A DNA stretch of 64,000 nucleotides from NCBI GenBank assembly GCA_023213395.1, contig CM041465.1:101067741-101131740 (forward strand), read 5' to 3'. The DNA is from Cycas panzhihuaensis. Taxonomy: Eukaryota > Cycadophyta. Numbering within the stretch: position 1 is the stretch's first letter; each line of letters starts with the position of its first letter. Position numbers and translations under genes: made by a program. Positions 10,498 to 24,071 of the stretch are shown here, one piece after another. The notes under the pieces are model-generated. The model made no database searches. It had not been told where the DNA came from and worked only from the letters and a program-made list of their open reading frames with translations.

Positions 10498-12070
10498 ATT
10501 AGTATTAGAGTTAGGGTCTTAGTTTTATGGTAAGCTTATCAAAGCTTTACTTTAAGCTTAGTTTTGGTCCTAGTTAGGCTGTAAGACTATGGGTGTACCC
10601 ACTTATCAAGGGTTTATTCTGAACTTATTTTAAGTATGCCTATTTGTGACCAATAAAGGGGGTAGCCTATTTATTTGGAAGGTGAAGTTCTATTGTAGAT
10701 TGTAAACGATTTTAAATTTTGGTTATGAAGGGTACTTAGAAACATGTTGGGGTCATAAACCTAGAGCATGTTGATGCCTATACAATATAAATTCAACCAA
10801 GAGTGTAGATGTTATAGTTATCTTGAATACCATAAAGGTTTGTTGCATGTTTGATTCATTATTAAACTAATTATTTGCATGTTTATAGACTTAAGCATAA
10901 GAGCACAACTTCAGATACAGACTTGATCACCCTATAAAGTCAGTATTATGGTAGATTGGCCATGGTTTTACCTTCTATCGTAAGGTGGTGCCATAATTGA
11001 AGAGAGTTTTATAACATGTTAAGAGAAATAGATGGTTCATCAGCCCGTGTAAAGACAATTGGTAAGTTTAGGGCTTGGTTCAAAGCTTGCAAGGGATGTC
11101 AAGCCAAATATGTATGTGTAATAAGAAGCAATATATTAGCATTTGTTAGACATCTCACCATGTTAATAATTTGAAGGATTTAATAGTTGTCATTTGATAA
11201 AAAGAGTTATTATCTATCCTCTTCATTTCTGATCTATAGTAGAAAAGAGAGTTTAAAGGGTTTTAGAAGTAGTATTAGCATGAAAACTTATGATAAAACC
11301 CTTGTTCTTGAGTATTAAATATTGAAATCAAGTGATAAAAGGGAGATAGGATAAAAGTCAATCTCTTAGTAACTTTATTCCAAGGTTGGACACTTTGTTG
11401 TAGGGTTGGACTCCTTCCAATAGAGATGTGTAGGTTGTGTATACATCAAACGACCCATTGATATTTAATTTTTCTTAATTTAAAGCTTTAAAACTTTATT
11501 AAGTTATATTAAAATATTTTAAAGATGTGTTTGAAGCCCATAAGCCCCTTGGGAGGTTACATGGGATATTTTAATTGATTGTGGGCCAACCTCAAAATTA
11601 AGTGTTGTCAGTTACATTATAAAGATTACTTATATGGCTTTTAAACAAGTGATTGCATGATATGATTTGAGGAATTTTCAAGGCAATTTTAATGGTGTGA
11701 AGCTTAAACATTAAGTTGATAGGGTGTTAAAATGGATCCTAAGATCAAAAAAAGAGATGTTTTATCACATCATTCTACTTGAATAACCACTTTTACACAT
11801 TTGTTCCATAGTCCAGTGGGTGAGACTGAGATTTTTCAGTTAGGTTTATCTCCTTGGGGTGTAAGAGAGATCAAAATAAGCAAAATAAGAGCAAGTGAAG
11901 TCTTCTTAGTAGGTAAATGTTGGTGAACCATATACAAGAATGCCATTCTAAAGGATTAGTGGGTACAATAGTTGGTTGCCCATATGCTACAATAGATGTT
12001 TGGCTTTTATATGGACTCAACATCAAGATTTAAAGCAGTTATGTGATATGGTTTAATATTAGGGGAGGAA
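10498..12070 (+). other. Element B interior, non-coding
   Basis: A degenerate primer-binding site (TTAGTATTAGAG) at the left and a polypurine tract (ATTAGGGGAGGAA) at the right frame about 1.57 kb in which I see no retroviral motif and no long frame on either strand. Confidence 0.6.
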
Positions 12071-13167
<1,097 letters not shown>

Positions 13168-13172
13168 AAGTA

Positions 13173-15844
13173 ATCATTATGAGTTAGTAGGAAATTATGT
13201 AAAGTAAAGGTACAAGATAATAGGCACCCACATAGACCTATCAAAGAGATAATAGTATCCTTAGAGTACTCTCAAATGTTGTTGTAATATTAGTTGTCTA
13301 ATATTTTGTTGTGTGATTCTATATAATCATAATGGAAGTCAATCGATTAGGACATTAACACTATAACTAGCAATCATAGTTAAATTTAAATTATAGGAAT
13401 ATAAAGTAGTTAATCCATGGAGTAGATCTTATAGAATGTTTAATCTATAAATCATCTATAGTATATTACACCTTCTCTCGAATGATTATGGAATTACCAT
13501 TCTTTAGAGTTAGCTAAACAAGTCTCATGGTATTTGACCCTTAACAAGGTCACTCAAGTATGTATTCTTTCTCTTTTATGAATATTTGATATATTTGGAA
13601 TACATTATTCTTGCTCTTATAAAACTCAAAAGATATGGTAAAGCTACAAAAGAACTCATTACCATAGATGAGATTAATAGTCTAGAATATAAGTATGAAA
13701 ATCATCCCTATTATTATCTAGGAAAATCAAGTTTTATATTACCTTTTTCTATCCAATGGTTGCATACCAAACTTCCCCATTAACTTAGTAGGAGAGCATG
13801 GATCACCATTATAAATTACTTAATTTTATTGAGAAGAAATTAGAGAATGAAGATGCTATAAGATAATATATAGATAGTTTGGGTGTTGAATCCTTTGAAT
13901 CCTTGTTGCCATTATTGAGTACCAACTTCTTGAGACTTAGAAATCCAATAGGAATCCCTTCCTCTTTTATGTTATTTTCCTTCATTGGTTCCTTTATAAT
14001 GAATATAGAAATAAATAGTAGTAGGTTGTTCGTAAGTGCTTTGACTAGTCCTTTTGATTTCACCAATAACCCCTTTATAAGTTAAGTAGTCAATGGTTGT
14101 TTTTATTTTGAATTATTAAAGTTGATAGACAAAATCATCTCTAAGAAGGGTCACATCAAAATTTCCCAACAACTCATTATGAATCCATAGAAAACTATTG
14201 ATAATATGCCTATCGTAGGGGTAATGTTCTTTCAACTAATGATTTGGATGAAGAATTTAGTGAATTTATAGGGAGAAAGGTTACCAATTAAAATATGCCC
14301 TCAATCTCTAGGACTAAGGATAAATTTTATGCCCTTGGGACAAGTCTCGGGTGGTGGTATAGGAAAGAACAACTTGTGATAAACTCAAGCCTAAACCATA
14401 AGCCAAAAGGAATTTAGTACTAGTATGAAATGACTAGAGAAGTCATTGAAAGAAACCCATCAAATCTGATGTTGCTCTTGAAGCTTGGTTATATACAAAT
14501 GTAGCTGGGGGATTTCAACTATATAAAACATATATTTTCTTACATTAGGGCTATTTGAATCAAGGCTAATCATCTCATTCTTTAAGCTTGGAGGATTTCA
14601 AAATATGGTTAATCATCATAAAGCTCTTTAATATTTGGTTGTTAAGGATTACACTATAACAATCAAGGAGTATGAAGAGGTATTAGATTGAGATCTTATT
14701 GACATTGTAGTGACCAATAATGAAGCACTCTATTTGATGTATCCTAGAGATTTATTAGGATCCATTAAAGTATTAGAGAATGTTCTTGAAAAGGCACCTC
14801 TTTTTGCATTGATTAAGACCATTATTTTGAACCTTTATAGCATGTATGAGTTTGTATTTATGAATAATATTAGATAAAGAGGACACTCAATTCTTAGATC
14901 ATGCAAATTACACTTGAAGATTTTGGTTTATCTTATCTTAGGGAGGCTTTATATAGCAAATAATATAAAAAAGTTTTTATCTAAAATATGTCATGCCTTC
15001 ATCCATAGAGAAGAGTTAAAAAATTATTAGAGAAAATTGATCATAAAATGGCCTAATGCCTATATACAATCATCACCATGATCCAAATATGCCTAGACAA
15101 AATACTAATAAAATTCTTATATTTGCTTTGAATCCAGTTATTGGTTGTATTCAAAAGAGGATTTAAAGATGAATGCAATGACTAGGCATAAGACATAGTT
15201 TAGAACCTACATCATAGAGAACCCTTAAGTTAGAAAAAGGAAAATTATTTTATGAGAGAGTTATTTAAAGAATTTAGTAAGTCACATCATATGTGGTTGT
15301 TGTTGGTCCTTGTAAGCCCTAGATTGGGTGGTTGCATCTTATTAAGAGTAGGCCTAGAGTGCATTGTTATTTGAAAGGTAAGCCACTTGAGGATTTAGGA
15401 AGAGAAGTTCTTGTTAAATCCCATTTCACAAAAGGTAGGTCCCACTTTCTACTCTTATACTCAACTCATTTGGCTAGCTAGGTAGTTCAACCTATTCCTA
15501 GAATGGTATTGATGGATATTAGCAGAACCATATACATGAAGGAGGTTTTTATAGAACTAGCAATTACAACAACTAGTTACTAATACAATCCAGTAGATGG
15601 AGCTTGCCTTTTATAAGTATCAACAAGAATCTATTAGTGCAACTTTGAAATACAACTTATATAAAGTAAAGATTCTAACATAGCTAAAGAAGGTAGATGA
15701 TGCCTATCTTATTTACAGAAGATAGATGATTCCTACCTTAGTGAAAGGGTGTTATCCCTAGTATGTGTTGATATGATATTATTTCATTGATAAAAGGGTA
15801 TTAACCTTGATGCATTGATGTGATTAAACATTATTAGGGGGTGG
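13173..15844 (+). other. Element C interior, unclassified coding remnants
   Basis: Plus-strand stretches such as FIEKKLENEDA (about 13825-13860) followed by SLGVESFESLLPLL (13876-13917), and GREVLVKSHFTKGRSHFLLL (about 15400-15460), read as former coding sequence because they are open and of mixed composition. None belongs to a retrotransposon family I know. The region ends in a polypurine tract (TTAGGGGGTGG) just before the 3' LTR. A 65-codon frame at 13586-13783 is one of these fragments. Confidence 0.4.
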
Positions 15845-16157
15845 TGTTAGAAGTAATGTTTAATATGGTATGTTGAGTAATGTTATGAGACCCCCTTAAT
15901 AGTCTTATGTAATATTAAATTAGTGTCATTAAGGTGTGTGCATATGCACACATATCTATGGATCTTTTATACAATTAAATAATTATGAGGTGGCAATGTA
16001 CTATAAGTATGTGTTTATACCTAATGTAATAATCAAACATAATCATCTCCCACAAATCTTATTATCTTATGTATTTGTATACACTTTATTTTTTTTCATT
16101 TGCTTATTGTTTACATCTTTCTTCACCTCATATATTATATGTTTGCCATTTTCAACA
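15845..16157 (+). repeat. Element C 3' LTR
   Basis: It starts TGTTAGAAGTAATG after the polypurine tract and ends GCCATTTTCAACA, as in the 5' LTR. The open frame at 15936-16166 is LTR sequence, not a gene. Confidence 0.6.
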
Positions 16158-16355
16158 TGGGATTAGAGCAAGATAGTATAATCAATCCTATAGAGTAAAC
16201 CAAAATAGGTTAATGATTAATCTCAAAATAAATCAAAATAGGTCACATCATTGTAGAGTGTCTTCATATCTATATGAAGAGATGATGGTTTCATTCATTT
16301 ATCGTTTACATCTTTTTTCACCTCATGTATGTGTGTTTTCCATTTTTAATAGGAC
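16158..16355 (+). repeat. Extra element C 5' leader plus partial LTR end
   Basis: Directly after the 3' LTR comes TGGGATTAGAGCAAGATA and about 110 bases that match the start of C's interior (2855-2990), ending at the shared ATGAAGAGAT. Then 16286-16355 repeats the last part of the LTR (TTTACATC...TTTTCACCTCATGTATG...CCATTTTTAA). The order is LTR, leader, partial LTR. Confidence 0.6.
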
Positions 16356-17493
16356 TTGACTTAATATGCTAGGGGGTTAGAACTTTGGTACTTTTTAATC
16401 ATTTCCATATGTTATATTTTTATTATAAGAAATAATGCACAAATAATATAATAATAAAATATTCAGACTAACTAATGATACTAGATCTAGTGCATAGACC
16501 CATTTTAGGGGAAAATTATGGGAGAATAACTTGTTCAGTTTATTAACCTGAAATAATTACATACTTATAGTCATTTCATTGTAATACTAACATCAAGTTC
16601 ATACTATCACATTTTCTAATATTATAAAGTCATTTTTAAACCTCTCAAGACTTGTAGTCTATAAGTTTTATATTATCTAAAGCATGGCCTTTTCTTGTAT
16701 ATTACTTACTAAATAATTAGTGATAAATATGATATACTCGAGGTCATTGGTAATGGAAAGTGTTTAAAAGGAATCTTAGATCTCCGTTAACTAGTAACTA
16801 CAATCTATATCTCCATCAAGTAAGTAGATTAGTATCCCTAATTTTTCTTTTAGAAAAATTTCTAAAATAATTCTCTCTTAAAATAATTTGCCAAAAAATT
16901 GAAACCTTTGCTACCAACTTATGAAAATTTTAGAACAAAATAGACCTTCATTACCTAAAATTAAAATAACTTATATCTTAATAATAAACACTAAATGGAA
17001 CCCTTCTTGATAGAAATATAATGAGAACTAACTTCTAATGAATCCAAATTGAGTCAATTTAGAGACTTATAACCTATGTAATTCCTTTTCGAAATTGATT
17101 AAATTTTAGGATTTTGGGGGATAATAATAATACTTGTACTAAATTTATAAGTTCTTTGACTTCAATCTAGATAATGCCACTTTTAATAAAAAATAGACTT
17201 CAAGATACATCTATTGGTAAAAAAGTTTAATGTTAGTTGGATACCTATAACCTTTATTATGGTTATTGGAAGTCACAATAACAAATTTTCAACCTTATAG
17301 ATAATAATAAATAATAAACTAAGATTGAAACTCTTATAAATATTATAATTCTACTCTAAAACCTAAAATATAGCCACTTAAAATTTATGGCATAGGCTAA
17401 GTCATCTCAAATCTATAGTCATATTTCTTGAATCAATCATTTATAACCTTGAAATTTTAAATATATGATAAAACCTAGATTAGCTAAAACCAT
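16356..17493 (-). other. Element D interior next to its primer site, no coding seen
   Basis: About 1.1 kb of AT-rich sequence between the C tail and D's primer-binding site. I see no retroviral motif or long frame in either strand. It would be D's leader. Confidence 0.4.
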
Positions 17494-17505
17494 GTTATGA
17501 TACTA
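17494..17505 (-). other. Element D primer-binding site, degenerate
   Basis: The plus strand reads GTTATGATACTA, matching the reverse complement of the initiator-Met site (GCTCTGATACCA) at 9 of 12 positions. Mismatches are transitions or lie at CpG-like positions. It abuts the D 5' LTR. Confidence 0.55.
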
Positions 17506-17507
17506 CT

Positions 17508-18221
17508 TGTAGTATATCTTACAAGGTTGCTCACTAATTTTGATAATAGATAATACCATAAATACTTAAGTACCACCAAATATCCAAAGACATAAGTAAA
17601 TAACACTAATAATCATTCCAAATTGTATTGAAAATAAGAAGTACTAATATGATAGTAAATATGCCAATACACAAGGAAATAAAATAATAGTCGATATTAT
17701 AGCTTCATAATAAAATAAAATAATATCCAATAATAAAATTTATTTCTATTTCAAAGCTCTTACAAGAGTATTCTATAATAAGAGTACCTTATATAATAAC
17801 TTTCCTTCTTCTCTTCTATAATAGCTTATCCCTTTGTAATGGAGCCTAGGAAATAAAGCCTCCTCTTAAAGGAGTGAAGAAGCAAATAAAATCTAAAAGT
17901 TTAATATTCTAAATGATGTAATAATTCCTTATATAGGTCAGACATCTTATTCTAGTAAAATATTATATGATATTTTAGATAGCTTAGCCTTGAGATTATC
18001 CTCCAATAATTTGTATTTAGGACTACAAACTTTAAATTATCATAACTTCTTCATATAATGTCTATTTAGAGCCTATGGTAACTCATTTTAATGCTAATGA
18101 GAAGCTCTACACTATGATCTAGGTTTTGTAATTAATTACCTTTATTTCAATATCATAATTACAAAATACTCAATGCTCGTTTATTTTAAAATGTACCTTA
18201 GTTTATTTGGAGGGGCTAACA
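17508..18221 (-). repeat. Element D 5' LTR
   Basis: Homologous to 1060-1748 over its full length. On the minus strand it starts TGTTAGCCCCTCC. It ends against the primer-binding site. Confidence 0.65.
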
Positions 18222-18251
18222 TGTAAAATATGGAATATATATGCCTTATAA

Positions 18252-18561
18252 TGTTGGGTTAATGCTCATCACATAACCTTGCATTTGGACTATGTGAGCC
18301 ACCTCTAACCGTCAGGTGAGATATTTTATTATATTTTGTTATTATTTTATTATATTTCAAATTTTAGGTTGATGAGGACTCTCACCCTCCTCTCGCATAT
18401 TTATTCATTAGACTCAAAACCCTAGTGTTCATCAACACCACCTTTTAAAGGAAATATTTGATGTACTCTTCATAATGGATTAAATATGAAATAATCTTTC
18501 TTTTCAATATGGATTGAATATTTGTTTTCATCTGCTCCAATCTTATCTCCAAAATTCTACA
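18252..18561 (+). repeat. Element E 5' LTR
   Basis: 310 bp, collinear with 24763-25072. Shared landmarks are TATTTATTCATT, GTGTTCATxAACACCACC and TATGGATTGAATA. Confidence 0.8.
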
Positions 18562-18575
18562 TTTAGTATCAAATC

Positions 18576-19569
18576 CATTTTCGATCCATACAAGAGTTAG
18601 GGATCTATTTTGTGGCCAATTTTTTTTTCAAGGGTTTTTGGCATCTTGAAGTTTTACTCATTGGGAGAAAAATAAAAAGATTTTAAAGAATCAACAGAGA
18701 ATTTGAGATGAAAAGGTTTGTACCACAAATTTTTAGTGGTCATAGTACTAGTTTTAGTGAAAAGTTATATAAATTATAGTAGATTTAATTTCAGCCTACT
18801 TTTCTGTCACTATATTTTTGGGATAATTCTATAATCTCAACATAAAAGAGCCATAACTTTAGCTACCTGTATCTAAATGGCCTCAATTATTTTCTTATTA
18901 TATGTGTTTTTAAATTTTCTTTCCAATGGAAGTAGTTTGATGTCAATCAGAAATGGGAGCAAAATGCTATTAGTATTTTACCACTAGGTAATATTGCAGT
19001 CCTTAGAAACCCTAGTAGCAAAGTTCTTAAAATAGTCATAACTTTTGATGTAGGAGCCTATTTTTTAAATAGCTAAACCCATCAAAAATATTTTTTTTGT
19101 TATCTACACATTGTAATAGGTTTTTCTGATATCTAACACTATTTTGTAAGGTTTTAAAGTTGATAAATTCAAGGGTTCTGTTTGATCCTAAGTTGACCTA
19201 TTTTTCAAATATTTTAAGCAATTTTTTATTCTAATTCAGTATATTTATTTATTATTGAGCTACTGATCAAGTGTTAATAGTTTTTTGCTAATTTTAGAGG
19301 TTTATAACTTGATTCTATAGCTATTTAGCTCTATTTTAGCCTCCTGAAGAGAAGGAGTATCTTTGAAAATAAAAACATCAAACTAGTACATTCAAATCCC
19401 TTCTAACTCTATTATAAAGTTGTCATCTTATAATTTAGCTTAGAGAGTTGATTTTTAAGCTCTTTGGAGATTTTCCATTTTTCTTACTTATTTAAGATTA
19501 TTTCTTACATCTTTAAAGCTTTTCAAGTTGTATTTAGATCATTCAAGCATAAACACTACATTCCTTCTA
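18576..19569 (+). other. Element E leader, non-coding
   Basis: AT-rich leader downstream of the primer site. Segments such as CATAACTTTTGATGTAGGAG followed by a phrase like AGCTAAACCCATC recur in F (around 20890-20940), showing that the leaders of E and F are related as well as their LTRs. Confidence 0.5.
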
Positions 19570-19574
19570 AAACT

Positions 19575-19900
19575 TGTTGGGGTTAATGCTCATCACCTAA
19601 TCTCCACCTTAGGTGCACACAACTTAAGGGTAAGTTAACGATAAGTTAATTCTATTTATTTTATGCTTTATGTTATTTTAATATAATTTAAATTCAAGGT
19701 TAAGGAGGACTCTTTCCCTCCTCCTAGATATTTACTCTATAGGGTTGTAAAGCCCAGTGTTCATCAACACCACCTCCTTAATGGGCATTTTGTAATACTC
19801 TCCCAAAGATGGATTGAATATAAAGATTATTGCATTTATGCTACCATGGACTGATTACTTGATGTACTACTCTACTCTGCCTCCTTGATTTAAACCTCTA
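19575..19900 (+). repeat. Element F 5' LTR
   Basis: 326 bp, homologous to 22979-23305 (roughly 85% by eye), with TTTAAATTCAAGGTT, CCCTCCTC and ATCAACAC blocks that also occur in the LTRs of E and J. Confidence 0.85.
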
Positions 19901-19902
19901 TT

Positions 19903-19914
19903 TGGTATCAAAGC
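19903..19914 (+). other. Element F primer-binding site
   Basis: TGGTATCAAAGC follows two bases after the LTR and differs from the initiator-Met site by one base. Confidence 0.8.
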
Positions 19915-22254
19915 CAGGCTATGACAAAGATACGTGAGATATATTTATTTTTTCAATAGTTCATACTATAGTTTATTGAAATATTTAAGTGTTCTTATCT
20001 ATAGAGCATTAATTCTTTAGTTTTTTAGTTATTTTTGACAGCCAGTAATATTTCATATAGCCCACGACATATTTAGGAAATTATACTAGCCTCTTCATAT
20101 GTTTTTATAAAGTTTTAATCATTTATGTAAGTTTTTTTTCAAGGTTCTACTTGGTTTGAGAACTTTGGATGCTTGGTGCTCACTCTATAGTCTACAAAAT
20201 CTCAGCATATGACTGTTTCGTTGAATCCAAACTAAACTAGCTCTACAACACATTCAATAGATCAAAAAACGGCCACCTCTATGTGGAGATCTCTCTCCCA
20301 GAAGCAAGGGTACTCATTCTGGTAGTGAAACCCTCATTGCCCCTCCCCTTCTTTATTCATTATAGCTTTGTTTTCCATCCAAGCTCTTCGGTGACAATGG
20401 TGTAGACCTAATATAAAGTAGACTAAGTAATCTTTGGAGTATTTTGGGCTCTCACTAAGTCATACAGCCTCTACGCAGTTCGTGTGTCCTCCACGACCTT
20501 CTTGAGAGTAATTACTTCATTCTGTCTCTAGATCATCAGATCTTTATAAACATTTAGAGATGACTCTATAGTAGGGATATATAGATTTTTCTAAAATTTC
20601 ATCTTAATCTGAGCTGTATACGAAGAGAATGAGGTCCACAAAGTTTTATTCGTATGCATGGCCTCTACGCATTATTTATTTATTTATTTATGTTTTGATT
20701 AATTTTTTATAAAGATAAGTTTTATAACTTTGATTTAATTTATTTTAATGATATTTGAGGTCCTAGCACCCTTCTTCAACTGATTGGTTATCATATTGGT
20801 CCCCATGTGACCGAGCCTTCTTTTAAAAAAGGACTTATTAAAACCATTTTCTAATTTAGTTTTTATAATAAGCTATCTTAGTTGTTTCACTTATAACTTT
20901 TGATTCAGGAGTCTATTTTTCGAATGACTAGATCCATTGGAAAGATGCTTTGATTCTCTACATGATGGTATATTTTTTAATCTAATTTGAAGTTATTTTA
21001 TAGGGTTTTAAAGTAAGTAAATTTAAAATAATTAATTTATCTTAGTTTACTATTTTTAGTAATAATAAATTATTTTTTTCTAAGTTTCTTTAGCTTGATA
21101 TATACTAAGGGATCTCTAATTTATATATGATTATTTTTATATTATTCTAAAAAATTATATTTTAAAAATTATAGTATTTAATTCTCATGGCTCTATTTTA
21201 AATCTTTAAAAGGGTACTCATATATATTCATTAATATCTTAAGCTCTAGGAGCCCATTCTCTGAACAATTTGATCCATTAGAAAGAGTTTTTAATACTCT
21301 TCACATTGGAATAAGTTTTACTTTAACCTTACATTATTTTGTAGCTCTTTGAAGTATTTAAAATTAATGCTCATATTTAGTATTAATTGGATATATTTTT
21401 AAATATTTCAATCAAAATTTTTTATTCTAACTCAGCATATTTATTTATCATTGAGATATTAATTAGTTGTTGGTAGTTTTTTCTTATTTTAGAAGCTTAC
21501 AATTGAGTTTTTATAGCTATTAAACTCAATTTTGGTTTCCTAAAGAGAAGGAGCCCCCTTTGGATCAAAAACGTTAAAATGGTGCACTCTAACCCTATTC
21601 TAAAGCTTTCATTTTATTCTTTAGCTTATAAATTTAATTCTAAAGCACTCTTAAGGCCTATTCACTACCTATATAAGGCCATTTTACCCTTGTAAAGTAT
21701 TCATTCAAGAAGCACATTTTAAGATTATTTTATAAGTATATTTACATTCTTGTTTTATTTAAAAGAGTTCATTTGATGGTTATTTATTCTTAATAAGGAA
21801 TTGAAATTGAAGAATCATTTTTGGTCCATTTCAACTTTAAAAAGTTTTCAAAGCACTTCAAGGAGCATTTATTATTCTCAACTCAAAAGGGCATTTGATT
21901 ATATATTTATATATATTTTATTTATTATTAAAAGGAATTTTTTTTTCATCTTATTTTCAGTCATTAATTTACCAAGGCATTGATTTAAAAATCATATATA
22001 TATTTCAAATTATCTTTGGCTCACTTTAGCCCTTTACTTTTAAGGTTTATATAAAATCATTGATTAATTTAGTTCCATCTTAAAGGAAAGTATGTATCTT
22101 AAAAGGATATATATTTTATCACATTACTTATCTATATTGATTAAGAGATTTATGTTAGAATTTGTTGAAAAGCATTTATTACCTATTTTATGTTATTCAT
22201 TCATTAAAGGCCTTCATCTATTTATTTGAGTTCATGAACTAAAAGCTTTTACAA
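19915..22254 (+). other. Element F leader, non-coding
   Basis: A long leader without recognisable protein motifs. It contains runs such as TTATTTATTTATTTAT (about 20670-20690). The 60-codon frame at 21801-21983 shows no similarity I can see and is probably chance. Confidence 0.45.
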
Positions 22255-23035
22255 ATGACAACTTATCTAAATGATGTGTTAATTTCTACATTTGATGGGG
22301 CTAATTTTTACATTTAGAAAGACTTGTTAAAAACACATCTTAATGCAAATAACTTTTGGAAATTTGTTGAATATGGTTACATAGAAGATGAAAAAAATTT
22401 AAAGAAAACTTAAAAAATGATAATAAAGTCATAGCATTAATCATTAGCATAATAAATGATGATATATTCATTAATGTTAGTAAGTTAACTATATCCAAAT
22501 CTATTTGGGATACTCTAGAATCAATTTATAGGGGAGAAACCTTAGATTTGAATGAATTTAACTATGTTGATAATATTGTACATATGAGATAGATGATAGA
22601 GTAGATATTTTATGTTGAAAAGGCTCATATTGATGACTCAAATAAAATGGATGATCACATTGTTACACTTGATGATGTTGTATATACTTGTGATTTAATT
22701 AGTTCTCATAAGTCAAAGGATCGAGAAGATTAAGTAAAAGATGGAGCCACTCTTCTCCATTTGAAGCAAATCACACCTATTTGGAGATTACTTAACCCAT
22801 ACTATGTTGAAGGAAACTACTTTGCAAGGACAATAATGTAAAATGATCACATCTAGGAAGATGAAGATAAAGCTAAAGGACATATGTTCAATCGCTCTCT
22901 TAAAGCTTTCCTCAAGTATATATACCATAAATTCACAGAAAAGTCGAAGATATATGTGATGACCATTAATGGGGAGTATGTTAGGGTTAATACTCATCAC
23001 CTAACCCCTACCTTGGGTGCACATAGCTTAAAGGT
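22255..23035 (+). pseudogene. gag: Element F Gag-like protein, broken
   Basis: It begins MTTYLNDVLISTFDGANF, then KDLLKTHLNANNFWKFVEYG, then, after a frameshift near 22400, NDNKVIALIISI and SKLTISKSIWDTLESIYRG. This is the copia-type Gag pattern (UBN2/DUF4219 region), in which a small F-x-G-x-N-F lead is followed by W-x-x-hydrophobic and a TISKxxWDTLExxY block. Near the end come YHKFTEKSKIYVMTINGEY, then the polypurine tract, and the frame passes into the 3' LTR. No protease or pol follows. In-frame stops and at least one frameshift make it non-functional. The element probably relied on another's reverse transcriptase and integrase. Confidence 0.7.
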
Positions 23036-23305
23036 AAGTTAACAGTAAGTTAAGTTTGTTTATTTTATATTTTATATTATTTTTAATGTAATTTAAATTC
23101 AAGGTTGAGGAGGGCTCCTACCCTCCTCTCGAATATTTATGTTATGGGGTTATAAACCCCAGTGTTTATCAACACTACCTCCTTAACAAACATTTTGTAA
23201 TACTCTCTCAAAGATGGATTGAATGCAAAGATTATTATGTTTATGCTACAATAGATTAATTACTTAATGTATTGCTTCACTTTGTCTCCTTGATTTAAAC
23301 CTTCA
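22979..23305 (+). repeat. Element F 3' LTR
   Basis: 327 bp, starting TGTTAGGGTTAATAC and ending ACCTTCA. Followed by the target duplication AAACT. Confidence 0.85.
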
Positions 23306-23310
23306 AAACT

Positions 23311-24071
23311 TATTTGAATTCTTGTAGAAGCTTGTTATGCAAAGAACATTTTTCATTACTAAGTTATATTCTCATTACTTAAAAAGTATTTATTTAAAAA
23401 TGTATATATATATATATATATATATTAAGTTTTTTTACTGACTAGTAAAAAGCATATTCTTGTTGATTTAAGACTATTATATTTGAAAGCTCAAAGGTGT
23501 ATTATAGTGCATAACTATAAGTTCATTATTAGGATTTTGTTTCTTTAAGATTTATACATATATCACTTTTTGAAAGGATCATTGATTGGATATTAGTTTC
23601 ATTCCAAAAGAACATTTATCTTACTTTAAAAGATATTTATTTGCCTTATATTTTCTTAAGGAATTGCCTAGTTATTTTTATTAAGAAGGAATTTGAATAG
23701 TGAAACAAATTGTAGATTCATTTTTAGGTTCTCCTTTAGCTCCTCATTGACTAGTCAAGTTTTGAAAAAGGGGGTGCATTTAGTTTACTCCAAAAGAAAA
23801 CTTATTTACTTCATTCAAAATGAGAACATTTATCTTACTTAAAAGGAGATTTATTGCATGTTGTAGATTCATTTATTATTTTTAATTTGAAAGGATATAT
23901 ATTCTTTATTACTAAGTGATTAAATAAGAATCTATGTTGAAATTGTGATTGAAAGTTCTTATGAAAATAGGCTTATTATATATTTTAAGTCATTTATTCA
24001 TTTGAGGTTAAAAGGGTTCTTATTTGTTCATTAAGATCATCCTTTTGGACTATGTATTAAAGTCTCTTATA
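23311..24071 (+). other. Element E leader, second half
   Basis: AT-rich sequence resuming E after F, with a short TA run near 23405-23425 and no coding motif. Phrases resemble the F leader just upstream of its gag. Confidence 0.45.

Larger units (their letters stand above)
19575..23305 (+). mobile_element. Element F: gag-only LTR retrotransposon nested in E
   Basis: 3.7 kb. LTRs are 19575-19900 and 22979-23305, the target duplication is AAACT (19570-19574 and 23306-23310, perfect), the primer site is TGGTATCAAAGC (19903-19914), and the polypurine tract TTAATGGGGAGTA precedes the 3' LTR. The interior has a leader of about 2.3 kb and one Gag-like pseudogene. LTR and leader are related to those of E, so F inserted into a cousin. 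Confidence 0.85.
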
